NCBI GenBank assembly: GCA_017474235.1
Contig: JAFVIB010000004.1
Span: forward strand, 248,001-312,000
From: Alistipes sp.
GTDB lineage: Bacteria; Bacteroidota; Bacteroidia; Bacteroidales; Rikenellaceae
DNA: 64,000 bases
Direction: 5' to 3'
Shown: positions 18,566 to 28,378 of the stretch, in pieces
How the letters are laid out: the number at the start of each line of letters is the position of its first letter
Position numbering within the stretch: position 1 is the stretch's first letter
Program-made: the position numbers and the translations under genes
Notes under the pieces: model-generated
Database searches by the model: none
What the model was told of the DNA's origin: nothing
The model's input: only the letters and a program-made list of their open reading frames with translations

Positions 18566-18646
18566 ATAGCTCCTCAAAAAACAGAAAAATATGTGTGCCT
18601 TGTGACAAAAAATAGTGACATTATGCCATTTTTAGGGACGAATTTT

Positions 18647-18675
18647 GAATGTTTGGGATAAAATTTATACATTTG
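18647..18675 (+). promoter_or_regulatory. promoter of the LytTR regulator gene
   Basis: TACATTTG at 18668-18675 matches the -7 consensus and TTTG ending at 18647 sits 20 bases upstream in the -33 position. Together they fit the Bacteroidetes sigma factor layout. The start codon follows at 18709. Confidence 0.6.
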
Positions 18676-18708
18676 TGCATTCGTCACACATTTAAAAACA
18701 GTATAGAT

Positions 18709-19509
18709 ATGCTACAACTTCCGTCTGTTTTCCAAACAAAATCGGCACAGTTGATTCATATTGCAGCTATGCCGCTGGTATTCTTTGCCTTTATGGTAAT
18801 CTATCGCCCGTTTCATATCGAAGAGCGATTGATGATAGGTAGTTTTCCGTTTGGCGTTCATCTTGTCCTTCTATCCTGTATCATCTTTGGAACGATGTTT
18901 ATAATGCGAGGCATATACTACTTTATGCGTCGCAGGATAGATAAATTGACCTACTTCTTCTGGGTGATATTAGAGATGGTGGTAGCCTCGTTTTTCGTGG
19001 CACTCTACGCTTGGCTTATGGATAGGTTGGCAGAGCCATACTTTTTGGTTCTCTCGCGTACCCTTACATGGGTGCTGCCTGTGCTGATATATCCGTATGT
19101 TATCATCACGCTCGCCTTCTTCCTTGTGGCTCAGTATCGTTATAACCGTTTGGAGGAGCGTCAGGAGCAGAAGATGAGATTCTATGATGGTCGTAAAAAT
19201 CTGAAACTTGTTGTGCCGGCATCGTCAATCCTCTATATCTCTGCCGAGGAGAACTATGTCAATATTACATACCTCGACGGTACGCAGTTGTGTGAATATA
19301 TGGTGCGTAGCTCGATGAAATCTATAGAGAGCCTCTGCGCAGAGTACGGTCTGTTGCGCTGTCATCGCTCCTATTTTGTCAATCCGACACATGTCAAAGC
19401 TCTGCGCAGAGAGCGCGAGGGTGTTATTGTGGCTCAAATAGATATAGATTTGGCTAAAGATATTCCTGTGACAAAACGCTATTATGAGGCTTTGTCGGAG
19501 AGAATATAG
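18709..19509 (+). CDS. membrane-anchored LytTR transcriptional regulator
   Basis: 266 residues from the ATG at 18709, which follows the -7 box by 33 bases. The first 150 residues contain four hydrophobic helices (for example IAAMPLVFFAFMVIYRPF and FWVILEMVVASFFVALYAW). The C-terminal 100 residues are a LytTR DNA-binding domain: ILYISAEENYVNITYLDG, then LLRCHRSYFVNPTHV. No phosphoacceptor domain is present, so sensing is presumably through the membrane part. No histidine kinase gene is adjacent. Target genes are unknown. Confidence 0.87.
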   Translation: MLQLPSVFQTKSAQLIHIAAMPLVFFAFMVIYRPFHIEERLMIGSFPFGVHLVLLSCIIFGTMFIMRGIYYFMRRRIDKLTYFFWVILEMVVASFFVALYAWLMDRLAEPYFLVLSRTLTWVLPVLIYPYVIITLAFFLVAQYRYNRLEERQEQKMRFYDGRKNLKLVVPASSILYISAEENYVNITYLDGTQLCEYMVRSSMKSIESLCAEYGLLRCHRSYFVNPTHVKALRREREGVIVAQIDIDLAKDIPVTKRYYEALSERI

Positions 19510-19538
19510 TTTTCGCACTTTAAAAAAGTGAACGATTG

Positions 19539-19569
19539 TTGTTATAATCTGAAAAAAGTATTATATTTG
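19539..19569 (+). promoter_or_regulatory. promoter of gcvH
   Basis: TATATTTG at 19562-19569 (-7) with TTG at 19539-19541 (-33 position, 20-base spacer). The ATG of gcvH is at 19609. Confidence 0.6.
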
Positions 19570-19608
19570 TACGATAAAAAGAGTGCAAATACCTAAAATC
19601 ATATAACT

Positions 19609-19992
19609 ATGGCAAATATTCCTGTAGAATTGAAGTACTCTGACGACCATGAGTGGTGTCGTGTAGAGGGTGATTATGCTTATGTAGGCATTACCGATTT
19701 CGCTCAGAGCGAGCTTGGCGATATCGTCTTTGTTGATATTCCAACAGAGGGCGAGGAGCTTGCTGCCGGCGATGTATTCGGTACAATTGAGGCTGTAAAG
19801 ACCGTATCTGATGCCTTCCTCCCTGTTTCAGGTGTTATTGAGGAGGTAAACCCTGCTATCGATGCAGACCCTGCACTTGTAAATAGCGATCCTTATGGCG
19901 AGGGCTGGATGGTAAAGGTTAAGATGTCTAACCCTGCAGAGGTAGATGGCTTGCTTACAGCTGAGCAATATACAGCACTTATTTCGAAATAG
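19609..19992 (+). CDS. gcvH: glycine cleavage system H protein
   Basis: Lipoyl carrier of the glycine cleavage complex, 127 residues. The lipoylation site is the lysine in [13 protein letters not shown] (near residue 64), preceded by [15 protein letters not shown] and followed by [10 protein letters not shown] and [11 protein letters not shown], all standard. The genes for P and T proteins are not in the window. It is 28 bases upstream of mdh and may be co-transcribed with it. Confidence 0.96.
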   Translation: MANIPVELKYSDDHEWCRVEGDYAYVGITDFAQSELGDIVFVDIPTEGEELAAGDVFGTIEAVKTVSDAFLPVSGVIEEVNPAIDADPALVNSDPYGEGWMVKVKMSNPAEVDGLLTAEQYTALISK

Positions 19993-20020
19993 TAGATTTT
20001 CATTAATAAAACAAAAAACT

Positions 20021-20974
20021 ATGTCAAAAGTTACAGTTATCGGCGCAGGTGCAGTAGGTGCAACTTGTGCAAATGTATTGGCTTGCCGTGGCGTTGCAAG
20101 CGAGGTTGTTCTTGTTGATATCAAGGATGGTCTGTCAGAGGGTAAGATGCTGGATATGTTCCAGGCAGCTGCTACTCAGGGCTACAAGACTAAGTTGGTA
20201 GGTGTTACTGCTACAGATGCTGAGGGTTACAAGCCAACAGCAAACTCTGATGTTATCGTTGTTACTTCTGGTATTCCTCGTAAGCCGGGTATGACTCGTG
20301 AGGAGCTTATCGGTATCAACGCAGGTATCGTTAAGGGTGTTGTAGGTAACGCGCTTAAGTGGTCTCCAAAGGCTATCGTTGTTGTTATCTCTAACCCTAT
20401 GGATACAATGACTTACCTCGCACTCAAGGCTACAGGTCTTAAGAAGAACCGTATTATCGGTATGGGTGGTGCACTCGACTCTTCTCGTTTCCGTTGCTAC
20501 CTCTCTAAGGCTACCGGCGTAGGTATTCAGGATATTGACGGTATGGTTATCGGTGGTCACGGTGATACCACTATGGTACCGCTCACTTCAAAGGCTACAA
20601 TCAAGGGTGTTCCTGCATCTCAGTTCCTCTCAAAGAAGAAGCTCGAGCAGGTTGCTGCTGACACAATGGTTGGTGGTGCTACCCTTACAGGTCTTCTCGG
20701 CACTTCTGCTTGGTATGCTCCAGGTTCAGCAGGTGCTTATGTTGTTGATGCTATCATCAACGATACTAAGGCTATCGTTCCTTGCTCAGTTCTTCTCGAG
20801 GGTGAGTATGGTCAGGAGGATATCTGCCTCGGCGTACCTGTAGTTCTCGGTAAGAAGGGTATTGAGAAGATCGTTAAGGTTGACCTTACAAAGGAGGAGA
20901 AGGCTAAGTTTGACGCTGCTGCTGATGCTGTTCGTAAGGTTAATGGTGCTCTTTACGAGATCGGCGCATTATAA
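20021..20974 (+). CDS. mdh: malate dehydrogenase (LDH-like type)
   Basis: NAD-dependent oxidation of malate to oxaloacetate; 317 residues from the ATG at 20021 (an upstream in-frame start lies inside gcvH). The Rossmann loop is VIGAGAVGATCANVLA; VTSGIPRKPGMTREEL, NPMDTMTYLALKATG and GGHGDTTMVPL carry the substrate arginines and catalytic histidine of the group. Its codon choice is strongly biased toward a few codons, suggesting high expression. The stop codon overlaps the left arm of the hairpin element at 20973-21099. Confidence 0.95.
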   Translation: MSKVTVIGAGAVGATCANVLACRGVASEVVLVDIKDGLSEGKMLDMFQAAATQGYKTKLVGVTATDAEGYKPTANSDVIVVTSGIPRKPGMTREELIGINAGIVKGVVGNALKWSPKAIVVVISNPMDTMTYLALKATGLKKNRIIGMGGALDSSRFRCYLSKATGVGIQDIDGMVIGGHGDTTMVPLTSKATIKGVPASQFLSKKKLEQVAADTMVGGATLTGLLGTSAWYAPGSAGAYVVDAIINDTKAIVPCSVLLEGEYGQEDICLGVPVVLGKKGIEKIVKVDLTKEEKAKFDAAADAVRKVNGALYEIGAL

Positions 20975-21099
20975 ATTTCATTTTAAGTGGAATTTACTTC
21001 CGCTAACAAAAAAGTCCCACCAATGGCTGTACTTATTAGTACTATCCATCGGTGGGATTTTTTGTCGAGCGTTGTAACTTCCTACTTAAAATGAAATTT
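20973..21099. repeat. family A hairpin element, copy A1, between mdh and mnmA
   Basis: A 16-bp perfect outer stem pairs 20973-20988 with 21084-21099 and starts on the mdh stop codon. Inside lie the family's conserved left motif CTTCCGCTAACAAA (20997-21010), an inner GC-rich hairpin GTCCCACC/GGTGGGAT flanked by A and T runs, and the conserved right motif CGAGCGTTG (21066-21074). The inner hairpin with A-run before and T-run after would serve as a transcription terminator in both directions, which suits this convergent position. The outer stem sequence differs completely from the other three copies. Confidence 0.8.
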
Positions 21100-21148
21100 A
21101 GGGTGAAGATTACCCTTACTTAAAATCAGATTTTGAGAGAGTTTAGGA

Positions 21149-22201
21149 CTACTCCTCCATAATAATTCCGCCGCCGAGAAGAGTGTCGCCACGGTAGAAG
21201 GCTGCGGCTTGACCGGCTGCTATGGCAGTAAGTGGCTCGTAGAGGGTAATGTGCAGAGTATTGTCCGGCAATAGGGTAACGGTGCAGCGATTTGCCTGCT
21301 TACGGTAGCGGATTTTTACAATCACATCATCTCTATCTAAGAGCAGAGAGGGGTTGATGATATTCCAACTCTTCAACTGCATCTCCGTACGCTCAAGAGA
21401 TTTCAAATTTCCAAGCACCACCTTATTCTCCGAAGGGATAATCTCCTTTACAAAGACTGCCTGATTTAGGTCAATGCCCAAGCCCCTTCTTTGACCGATG
21501 GTATAGAAGGGATAACCCTCGTGCCAAGCTATAAAGTTGCCATCAGTATCGACAAATTTGCCCCTCTGTATAGCCTCTACCGGAACATTACTGCGCAAAA
21601 ATGTGCGATAATCCATCGGGCAGAAACAGACTCCGAGGCTATCTCTCTTTTGCGCAACCTTCTGAAAACCACGCTCTTCGGCTATTTCGCGGACGCGCAA
21701 TTTGGTAAGAGCCCCTATTGGTAGCAGCATCCTCTCTAAAATATCTTGCGGCAGTCCCCACAAAAAGAAAGATTGGTCTTTGTCCTTGTCGGCTCCGGCT
21801 GTGATGTGCCAAAAGTTATCTATGCGCTGTTTCTGCACATAGTGTCCGGTAGCTATGTGGTAAATCCCCATCTGGTCTGCCAATTTGCGGAGCAGTGTCC
21901 ACTTGAGATAGTTGTTACAAAGGGTGCAAGGGACGGGCGTATGCCCATCCATATATTCACGGATAAAGTAGTCGATGATGGTCGATTTGAAGACCTCTCT
22001 TTGGTCGGATACTATGTGCGAAATACCCAAACGGTGACACAAATCACGAGCATCATCAAGATACTCTGTGCAGCCCTCCTTCTCATAGAAACGGAAGGTT
22101 ACCCCTGTCACTTCGTATCCGGCATCTTGCAGAAGCAGGGCAGCTACGGAGCTATCCGTGCCGCCACTCATCCCCAATAAAACTCGCCTGTTCGGTTTCA
22201 C
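21149..22201 (-). CDS. mnmA: tRNA-specific 2-thiouridylase
   Basis: Thiolates U34 of tRNAs for Lys, Glu and Gln. It has 350 residues. The PP-loop [15 protein letters not shown] is at the N-terminus. The catalytic cysteines lie in [13 protein letters not shown] and in [33 protein letters not shown] and GQRRGLGI are family signatures. Bacteroidetes often carry more than one MnmA paralogue, so this may not be the only copy. It starts 5 bases downstream of the der stop codon. Confidence 0.92.
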   Translation of the reverse strand: MKPNRRVLLGMSGGTDSSVAALLLQDAGYEVTGVTFRFYEKEGCTEYLDDARDLCHRLGISHIVSDQREVFKSTIIDYFIREYMDGHTPVPCTLCNNYLKWTLLRKLADQMGIYHIATGHYVQKQRIDNFWHITAGADKDKDQSFFLWGLPQDILERMLLPIGALTKLRVREIAEERGFQKVAQKRDSLGVCFCPMDYRTFLRSNVPVEAIQRGKFVDTDGNFIAWHEGYPFYTIGQRRGLGIDLNQAVFVKEIIPSENKVVLGNLKSLERTEMQLKSWNIINPSLLLDRDDVIVKIRYRKQANRCTVTLLPDNTLHITLYEPLTAIAAGQAAAFYRGDTLLGGGIIMEE

Positions 22202-22206
22202 AACTG

Positions 22207-23511
22207 CTACTTCTGTCGGAAGTAAATCTGGATAGGCACACCTGAGAAGTCGTACTGCTCGCGGATGTGGTTCTCCAAGAATCGGCGGTAGTTCTCGCGG
22301 ATATACTGCGGCAGATTGCAGAAGAATGCGAACTGCGGCGTAGGTGTTGGCAACTGCATTGCGTACTTTATACGGATATACTTACCCTTCACTGTTGGCG
22401 GAGGGGTAGTCTCGATAATTGGTAGTATAAAGTCGTTAAGCTCCGAGGTCGGTATGCGGCGTGAGCGCGAGTTGCATACGCGGATAGCAGTTTGCAGTAC
22501 ATCGAGGATGCGCTGCTTGTGAAGTGCCGATGTGAAGATAATCGGAATATCGCTAAATGGAGCGAGCTTCTTCTCGAGGAACTCCTTCCACTCCTTCATC
22601 GTATTATTCTCCTTCTCGACAAGGTCCCACTTGTTTACCACAATCACACAACCCTTGCGGTTGCGGACAATGAGGTTGTGGATATTGAGGTCCTGAGACT
22701 CGATACCCTGCTGTGCATCGAGCATAAGGATACATACATCCGAAGCCTCAATAGCACGAATTGAGCGCATTACAGAGTAGAACTCAAGGTCCTCCATAGT
22801 CTTGCCCTTCTTGCGCATACCTGCGGTATCGACAAGGTAGAAATCCATTCCGTACTTATTGTAGCGGGTATGGATAGAGTCGCGGGTCGTACCTGCAATA
22901 TTTGTAACGATATTGCGCTCCTGACCCAGCAGAGCGTTGGTCATAGATGACTTACCCACATTCGGACGACCTACAATGGTAATGCGAGGCAAATCCTCCA
23001 ACTCGTCTGCCGAGCAATCCTCAGGCAGGAGCTTGAGAATCTCATCCATCAGCTCACCCGTGCCACTGCCCGACATAGAGCTGATGCAGAACGGATCGCC
23101 AAGACCGAGGGTGTAAAACTCGTGCGAGTTGTAGATAAGCTCGTAATTATCAACCTTGTTGCAGACAAGAATTACACGCTTCTTTGCACGACGCAGAATC
23201 TCTGCCATCATCATATCGAGGTCAGTTACACCTGTACCAACCTCTACAAGGAAGAGAATAACATCTGCCTCCTCGATTGCAAGGAGTACCTGACGGCGAA
23301 TCTCATCCTCAAAGAGGTCATCGCTGTTTACAGTGTAGCCACCTGTGTCGATAATCGAAAATTCACGACCGTTCCAGTCGGTTTTGCCATAGTGGCGGTC
23401 ACGCGTTGTGCCGGCTGTGGCATCTACAATAGCTTGACGCTGACCCACAAGACGGTTGAAGAGGGTACTCTTACCCACATTAGGACGACCAACGATTGCA
23501 ACAAGACTCAT
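22207..23511 (-). CDS. der: ribosome-assembly GTPase Der (EngA)
   Basis: Double-G-domain GTPase needed for 50S maturation; 434 residues. The first G domain has [18 protein letters not shown] and NKVD; the second [20 protein letters not shown] and NKWD. A KH-like C-terminal domain ends ...[13 protein letters not shown]. It is expressed from the promoter at 23552-23559 and followed closely by mnmA, giving a two-gene operon of translation functions. Confidence 0.97.
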   Translation of the reverse strand: MSLVAIVGRPNVGKSTLFNRLVGQRQAIVDATAGTTRDRHYGKTDWNGREFSIIDTGGYTVNSDDLFEDEIRRQVLLAIEEADVILFLVEVGTGVTDLDMMMAEILRRAKKRVILVCNKVDNYELIYNSHEFYTLGLGDPFCISSMSGSGTGELMDEILKLLPEDCSADELEDLPRITIVGRPNVGKSSMTNALLGQERNIVTNIAGTTRDSIHTRYNKYGMDFYLVDTAGMRKKGKTMEDLEFYSVMRSIRAIEASDVCILMLDAQQGIESQDLNIHNLIVRNRKGCVIVVNKWDLVEKENNTMKEWKEFLEKKLAPFSDIPIIFTSALHKQRILDVLQTAIRVCNSRSRRIPTSELNDFILPIIETTPPPTVKGKYIRIKYAMQLPTPTPQFAFFCNLPQYIRENYRRFLENHIREQYDFSGVPIQIYFRQK

Positions 23512-23551
23512 AATATGCTCTGTTTTATAATATTATCTCAAAATTCCGCCA

Positions 23552-23559
23552 CAAAGGTA
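23552..23559 (-). promoter_or_regulatory. -7 element (TACCTTTG) of der-mnmA
   Basis: The minus strand reads TACCTTTG, 40 bases upstream of the der ATG. Confidence 0.6.
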
Positions 23560-23704
23560 GTAAAAATCCTTGTATCAACAAAAAAGAGGCGAGAGGTTGC
23601 CAATTTATCTTGTAAGCCTGCAATGTATCAATTATTTTTAATAGTCGATATATTTTTATAGGAAAAGGGTGGCGGATTGGGAAAATTTTACTATTTTTGG
23701 CATT

Positions 23705-24322
23705 ATGAAGAGAAGTGTGCTTATAGTGCTCTTTGCACTGATGGGTCTGATAGCTACAGCCGGCGGTGTTCCGGGCTTTAGGACGGAGTTCGGCATTGTG
23801 GCGGGTGTAAATCAGCCGTTTATGCGGGCAGATATGGGGCAGTCATCTGCAAGCCTGAAGGCAACAACCGGTTTTACTGCCGGACTGCATATGGGGCTTA
23901 GGATTGTCGGGGTGCTGGGTATTCAGCCCGAGATTCTCTACTCATATCACAAGATTGGCGTAACAGATGAGAAGCAGAAGTTCACGACAGATATAAAGTG
24001 CAACACGATGCAAATTCCGGTGCTCGTGTCGTTGCGCATTGCTGCGGTAAGGATAAATGTCGGTCCTGTATTTACGGTTATGGACAATCCGACATACCTT
24101 GACAAGGATAGCGAGAAGGTGCTCTTTGGGCGTATCTATCCGACGGTATCGTATGCTGCGGGCGTGAGTGCCTGTCTGTTTGGGCGACTGTTGATAGATG
24201 GCAGAATCTCGAGCGGGCTGAAGAGTATGGAGAATTTTCTCTCTTACTCGGCAAAGCAGGAGGGGCATACTATTAAGACAACAACATTTAATGCACAACT
24301 TAAAGTGGGAGTTTTATTCTGA
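23705..24322 (+). CDS. outer-membrane beta-barrel protein
   Basis: 205 residues from the ATG at 23705, the first Met followed by a signal peptide (MKRSVLIVLFALMGLIATAG). The mature sequence alternates hydrophobic and polar residues and repeats barrel-type patterns (LHMGLRIVGVLGIQPEILYS, VSYAAGVSACLFGRLLIDGR), ending in the aromatic C-terminus ...GVLF expected for BAM substrates. It looks like the porin-family/OmpW-size barrels of Bacteroidetes. Cargo unknown. The TGA overlaps the phoH start by one base, and a TATTTTTG box at 23692-23699 lies only 5 bases before the ATG, so the promoter is uncertain. Confidence 0.8.
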   Translation: MKRSVLIVLFALMGLIATAGGVPGFRTEFGIVAGVNQPFMRADMGQSSASLKATTGFTAGLHMGLRIVGVLGIQPEILYSYHKIGVTDEKQKFTTDIKCNTMQIPVLVSLRIAAVRINVGPVFTVMDNPTYLDKDSEKVLFGRIYPTVSYAAGVSACLFGRLLIDGRISSGLKSMENFLSYSAKQEGHTIKTTTFNAQLKVGVLF

Positions 24323-25338
24323 TGACACAAGGGGAAGGTAAAGTAATATCGGTAGAAAATATAGATACCCGAGAGCTGTATGGGGCGAAGAATGTCTATC
24401 TTGAGCAGATAAAGGCACTCCATCCGAAGCTCAAGATAATTGCCAGAGGACATACGCTCAAGGTGCTTGGCAGTAAGGGCGATATTGAGCGTTTTGAGCG
24501 TCGTATGCAGTCGCTCATTGACTATTACGACCGCTATGGGCATATCTCAAAGGAGGTTGTGGATCAATCTTTTGCTGCCGGTTTTACTACGGGAGATGCT
24601 CCGTCAGAGGCTACAACGCCTATTCGCGATAATGAGGCGATAGTATATGGCAATAACGGCATAGTTGTCAAAGCCCGCACAGATAATCAGCGAAAGTTGG
24701 TCAATCTCTACGATAAGTGCGACCTTATTTTTGCCACAGGTCCTGCGGGTACGGGTAAGACCTATACGGCTATTGCACTTGCTGTGCGTGCGTTGCGTGA
24801 CCGTCAGGTGCGCCGCGTCATTCTGACTCGTCCGGCTGTTGAGGCGGGCGAGAAGCTCGGCTTTTTGCCCGGAGATATGAAGGAGAAGCTCGACCCATAT
24901 TTGCAGCCGCTCTATGATGCGTTGAATGATATGATTCCGCCTCTGAAGTTGCAGAAGTTTATTGAGGATGGCACGGTGCAGATTGCTCCGCTGGCATATA
25001 TGCGCGGTCGTACGCTTGATAATGCCTTTGTAATTCTTGACGAGGCGCAGAATACCACCCGCTCACAGATAAAGATGTTCCTTACCCGTATGGGTCGTAA
25101 CGCCAAGTTTATCGTTACGGGAGATGTTACGCAGGTCGATTTGCCGCGCAAAAGCGATAGTGGTCTTGTGCGCGCTATGAATACAGTGAGGGGTATCAAC
25201 GGTATTGGCTTTGTCGAGTTTGACCGTACAGATATTGTCCGCCACGAACTTGTAAAGTATATTGTCGATGCCTTTGACCGTCAGGATGAGTTGGAGAACT
25301 CACTGCGCAGGGCTGCAAAGGAGGAGAGTAATCAGTAA
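24322..25338 (+). CDS. phoH: PhoH-like ATPase
   Basis: 338-residue cytosolic P-loop protein. The N-terminal part (IKALHPKLKIIARGHTLKVL) is a KH-like RNA-binding module; the ATPase domain has GPAGTGKTYTAIALA (Walker A, near residue 142), VEAGEKLGFLPGD and FVILDEAQN (Walker B). The family (PhoH/YbeZ) is tied to ribosome and RNA metabolism. It overlaps the barrel gene's stop by one base and is followed by the sulfatase after 9 bases. Confidence 0.93.
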   Translation: MTQGEGKVISVENIDTRELYGAKNVYLEQIKALHPKLKIIARGHTLKVLGSKGDIERFERRMQSLIDYYDRYGHISKEVVDQSFAAGFTTGDAPSEATTPIRDNEAIVYGNNGIVVKARTDNQRKLVNLYDKCDLIFATGPAGTGKTYTAIALAVRALRDRQVRRVILTRPAVEAGEKLGFLPGDMKEKLDPYLQPLYDALNDMIPPLKLQKFIEDGTVQIAPLAYMRGRTLDNAFVILDEAQNTTRSQIKMFLTRMGRNAKFIVTGDVTQVDLPRKSDSGLVRAMNTVRGINGIGFVEFDRTDIVRHELVKYIVDAFDRQDELENSLRRAAKEESNQ

Positions 25339-25347
25339 GTAGCTACT

Positions 25348-26919
25348 ATGAGAGAATTAGGGAAAATCGCAGGTTTGATTTCGACAACACTTACCCTTGT
25401 CGGATGTGGAGAGGAGTGTAAAATTCCTCAAAAACCAAATATCCTCTTTATTATTGCGGAGGATATGAGCCTTGACCTTGAGTGTTATGGCTGTAAGGGA
25501 GTGCAGACCCCGAATATCAACCGTCTTGCAGAGAACGGGGTAATGTACACCAATGCTCGATGCTGCTCATCTATCAGCTCTCCGACCCGCTCGGCGATGA
25601 TGACAGGTCTGCATCAGACAGTATCGGGTAGCCATAACCATCGCAGCAACCGCGATGTACCTCTTCCGGCAGGTATTCTGCCTGTGACATCATATCTCAG
25701 AGATGCCGGTTATACCTGCGTTTTAGGTAATAAGAGTTGCTACGAAAATAAGAATATTGCATATAACGATGTGCAGAGCAGTCGTAAGATAGACTGTAAT
25801 TTCCGTTGGGATATGGTGGGCGAGTACGATGGAGTCGAAAACTTCGGACTATTTGACAAACTCCACGAGGTAAACCCCGACGATGTGCCATTCTTCTGCC
25901 AAATATCGCTCTATATTACCCATCGTGGCGACCATTGGAACCGTATCCGCAGAGCGTCAGACGACCCTGTAAATCCAGCAGAGGTTGAGGTGCCGCCATA
26001 TATGCCTGACCATCCGACAGTGCGTCACGATATAGCGACACTGCTTGACCAAGTGGAGTATATGGATGGCGAGGTGGGTATGATTCTCGATGAGTTTGAG
26101 CGTAAAGGACTTATGGAGAATACTATCGTATTTTTCGTTGCCGATAATGGTCGTTGTGATGTGCGCGCAAAGTCTTATCTCTATGAGCCGGGTACGCGTG
26201 TGCCGCTGATTGTTAGCGGTAAGGGTATTAAGCCGGCTGTTGTTGAGCAGCTTGTCAGTGAGCTCGACTTGCCGGCATCATTCCTACATTTGGCAGGTGT
26301 TGAGCAGCCTGACTACTATCAAGGCAGGGTGCTTAATGCACTGCTACCAGAGGGCGAGCAGCAGAAACCATATGACTACCTCTATACGGCAGCCGATAAT
26401 TTCGATGATATTATCGAGTGTTTCCGTGCGGTACATGACAATCGTTATACATACATCCGTAACCACCTTCCGCAATACCCATACGACCGTGCGCAGATGT
26501 ATATGGATCTGCATCGACCATCTCTGCACATTATGCGTCAGCTGAAGGCAAAGGGAGAACTTGATGAAAATCAGCTGCTCTTTATGGCGCCGACAAAACC
26601 CGTAGAGGAGCTGTATGACTATACGACAGACCCACACTGCATCCATAATTTAGCATTAGACCCTAACTATGCCGAGGATTTGGAGCGTATGAGGGGCTAT
26701 ATGGCAGATTGGCAGGCGAAAAATGGCGATAAGGGGCTTGATGACCTCCATTCACGCACTCTATCGGATGGCTATAAGGAGGAGAATCGCCTGCGACACT
26801 ACCTAAAAACCAAGCAGCCGAAAGTTTGGGAGGATATATGTAGTGGAATTATCTTCGATGAGTATGACCACTATAAAAAGATGATGAAAAGAGAACAACA
26901 AAATAATAAAACCTTATAA
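25348..26919 (+). CDS. sulfatase, serine-type, lipoprotein
   Basis: 523 residues. An N-terminal lipobox (LTLVGCG) predicts a lipid-anchored periplasmic or surface enzyme. The alkaline-phosphatase superfamily core begins NILFIIAEDMSLDLECYG. The formylglycine motif S-x-P-x-R is SSPTR at residues 77-81, so Ser77 should be converted to formylglycine by a radical-SAM maturase (anSME). FFVADNGRCD carries metal ligands. It resembles heparan-type or arylsulfatases, but the substrate is open. It is not beside SusCD genes or other glycan enzymes; instead it sits between phoH and pepD. Confidence 0.88.
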   Translation: MRELGKIAGLISTTLTLVGCGEECKIPQKPNILFIIAEDMSLDLECYGCKGVQTPNINRLAENGVMYTNARCCSSISSPTRSAMMTGLHQTVSGSHNHRSNRDVPLPAGILPVTSYLRDAGYTCVLGNKSCYENKNIAYNDVQSSRKIDCNFRWDMVGEYDGVENFGLFDKLHEVNPDDVPFFCQISLYITHRGDHWNRIRRASDDPVNPAEVEVPPYMPDHPTVRHDIATLLDQVEYMDGEVGMILDEFERKGLMENTIVFFVADNGRCDVRAKSYLYEPGTRVPLIVSGKGIKPAVVEQLVSELDLPASFLHLAGVEQPDYYQGRVLNALLPEGEQQKPYDYLYTAADNFDDIIECFRAVHDNRYTYIRNHLPQYPYDRAQMYMDLHRPSLHIMRQLKAKGELDENQLLFMAPTKPVEELYDYTTDPHCIHNLALDPNYAEDLERMRGYMADWQAKNGDKGLDDLHSRTLSDGYKEENRLRHYLKTKQPKVWEDICSGIIFDEYDHYKKMMKREQQNNKTL

Positions 26920-26922
26920 ACT

Positions 26923-28377
26923 ATGAATAGAGATTTTAGTGCGCTCTGTCCAGCGCTTGTATGGAAACATTTTGCGGCAATCTGTAATATCCCGCACCCT
27001 TCTCATCACGAGGAGAAGATTCGTCAGTATGTTGTCGATTTTGCTGAGGCTCAAGGTCTTGAGTATAAGGTGGATGAGGCAAATAATGTCTATGTGCGCA
27101 AGCCTGCCACTGTCGGTATGGAGAACCGCAAGGGTATTGTTATTCAGGCTCACCTCGATATGGTGCCACAGAAGAATAACGACAAGGTGTTTGACTTTGA
27201 AAACGATCCTATTGAGGCGTATATTGATGGCGAGTGGGTTACTGCAAATGGTACTACACTCGGTGCAGATAACGGCATCGGTGCTGCGGCAATTCTTGCA
27301 GTACTTGAGGATAAAACTCTTGTTCACGGCGAGGTAGAGGCTCTCTTTACCGCTACCGAGGAGACCGGTATGGACGGTGCTTTTGGTCTGAAGGGTGGTC
27401 TGTTGAAGGGTGATATACTGCTTAACTTGGACTCTGAGACCGAGGGCGAGCTCTATGTGGGTTGTGCAGGTGGTCTTGATGCAAATATCACTCTGCCATA
27501 TACAGCCGAGGCTGCTCCTGCAGGCTATGTTGCATATAGCGTTGAGGTAAAGGGTCTGAAGGGTGGTCACTCAGGTATTCAGATTGGTTATCAGCGTGCC
27601 AATGCCAATAGAGAGTTGTTCCGTCTGCTCAACCATACAGCGTGCGATGCCCGTCTGGCAAGTGTAGATGGTGGCGGTCTGCGCAATGCTATTCCGCGCG
27701 AGGCGACAGCTGTTGTCCTTGTCAGTGAGGCTGATACAGCTGCTTTTGAGGCAGAGGTGGCTCAGGCTGAAAAGACTCTTGTTGCAGAGTTCGCAAATAT
27801 TGAGGATAGCATCTCTGTAAAGTGTACAAAGTGCCAAATGCCGACTACTGTTATACCTGCTCAGGTAGCAGAGAAGCTTGCAAAGGCTGTTATTGGCGCG
27901 CCAAACGGTGTTGTTAAGATGTCGGTCGAGATGGAGGGTCTTGTGCAGACATCGTCAAACCTTGCCCGTGTAGTCTCTGACGGTAGCGTTGTGAAGATTC
28001 AGTGTCTGCTGCGTAGCTCTGTAAATTCAGAGAAACACGCTTTGGGTGAGGCTATTAAGGGTGTATTTGAGCTTGCCGGTGCAACTGTCGAGTTGTCGGG
28101 CGATTATGACGGTTGGAAACCAAATATGGAGTCGCCAATTCTCCATACTATGTTGGCATCTTATGAGTCACTTTATGGCGTTAAGCCGGCTGTGATGGCT
28201 ATCCACGCAGGTCTTGAGTGTGGTATTATTGGTGGCAAGTATGAGGGTCTGGATATGATCTCATTTGGTCCGACAATCTGCTTCCCTCACTCTCCGGATG
28301 AGAAGGTTGAGATTGCATCAGTAGAGAAGTTCTACTCATTCCTGCTCCATACCCTTGCAAATGCACCGCTTAAGTAG
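26923..28377 (+). CDS. pepD: aminoacyl-histidine dipeptidase (M20)
   Basis: 484-residue zinc dipeptidase of the PepD/carnosinase group. Metal ligands are visible in IQAHLDMVPQ, GADNGIGAAA and TATEETGMDGAFG, and the lid domain contains GLKGGHSGIQIG. It is cytosolic, with no signal peptide, and cleaves Xaa-His and other dipeptides. It starts 3 bases after the sulfatase and ends 1 base before the lipid-kinase ATG, so the three are one transcript. Confidence 0.95.
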   Translation: MNRDFSALCPALVWKHFAAICNIPHPSHHEEKIRQYVVDFAEAQGLEYKVDEANNVYVRKPATVGMENRKGIVIQAHLDMVPQKNNDKVFDFENDPIEAYIDGEWVTANGTTLGADNGIGAAAILAVLEDKTLVHGEVEALFTATEETGMDGAFGLKGGLLKGDILLNLDSETEGELYVGCAGGLDANITLPYTAEAAPAGYVAYSVEVKGLKGGHSGIQIGYQRANANRELFRLLNHTACDARLASVDGGGLRNAIPREATAVVLVSEADTAAFEAEVAQAEKTLVAEFANIEDSISVKCTKCQMPTTVIPAQVAEKLAKAVIGAPNGVVKMSVEMEGLVQTSSNLARVVSDGSVVKIQCLLRSSVNSEKHALGEAIKGVFELAGATVELSGDYDGWKPNMESPILHTMLASYESLYGVKPAVMAIHAGLECGIIGGKYEGLDMISFGPTICFPHSPDEKVEIASVEKFYSFLLHTLANAPLK

Positions 28378-28378
28378 T

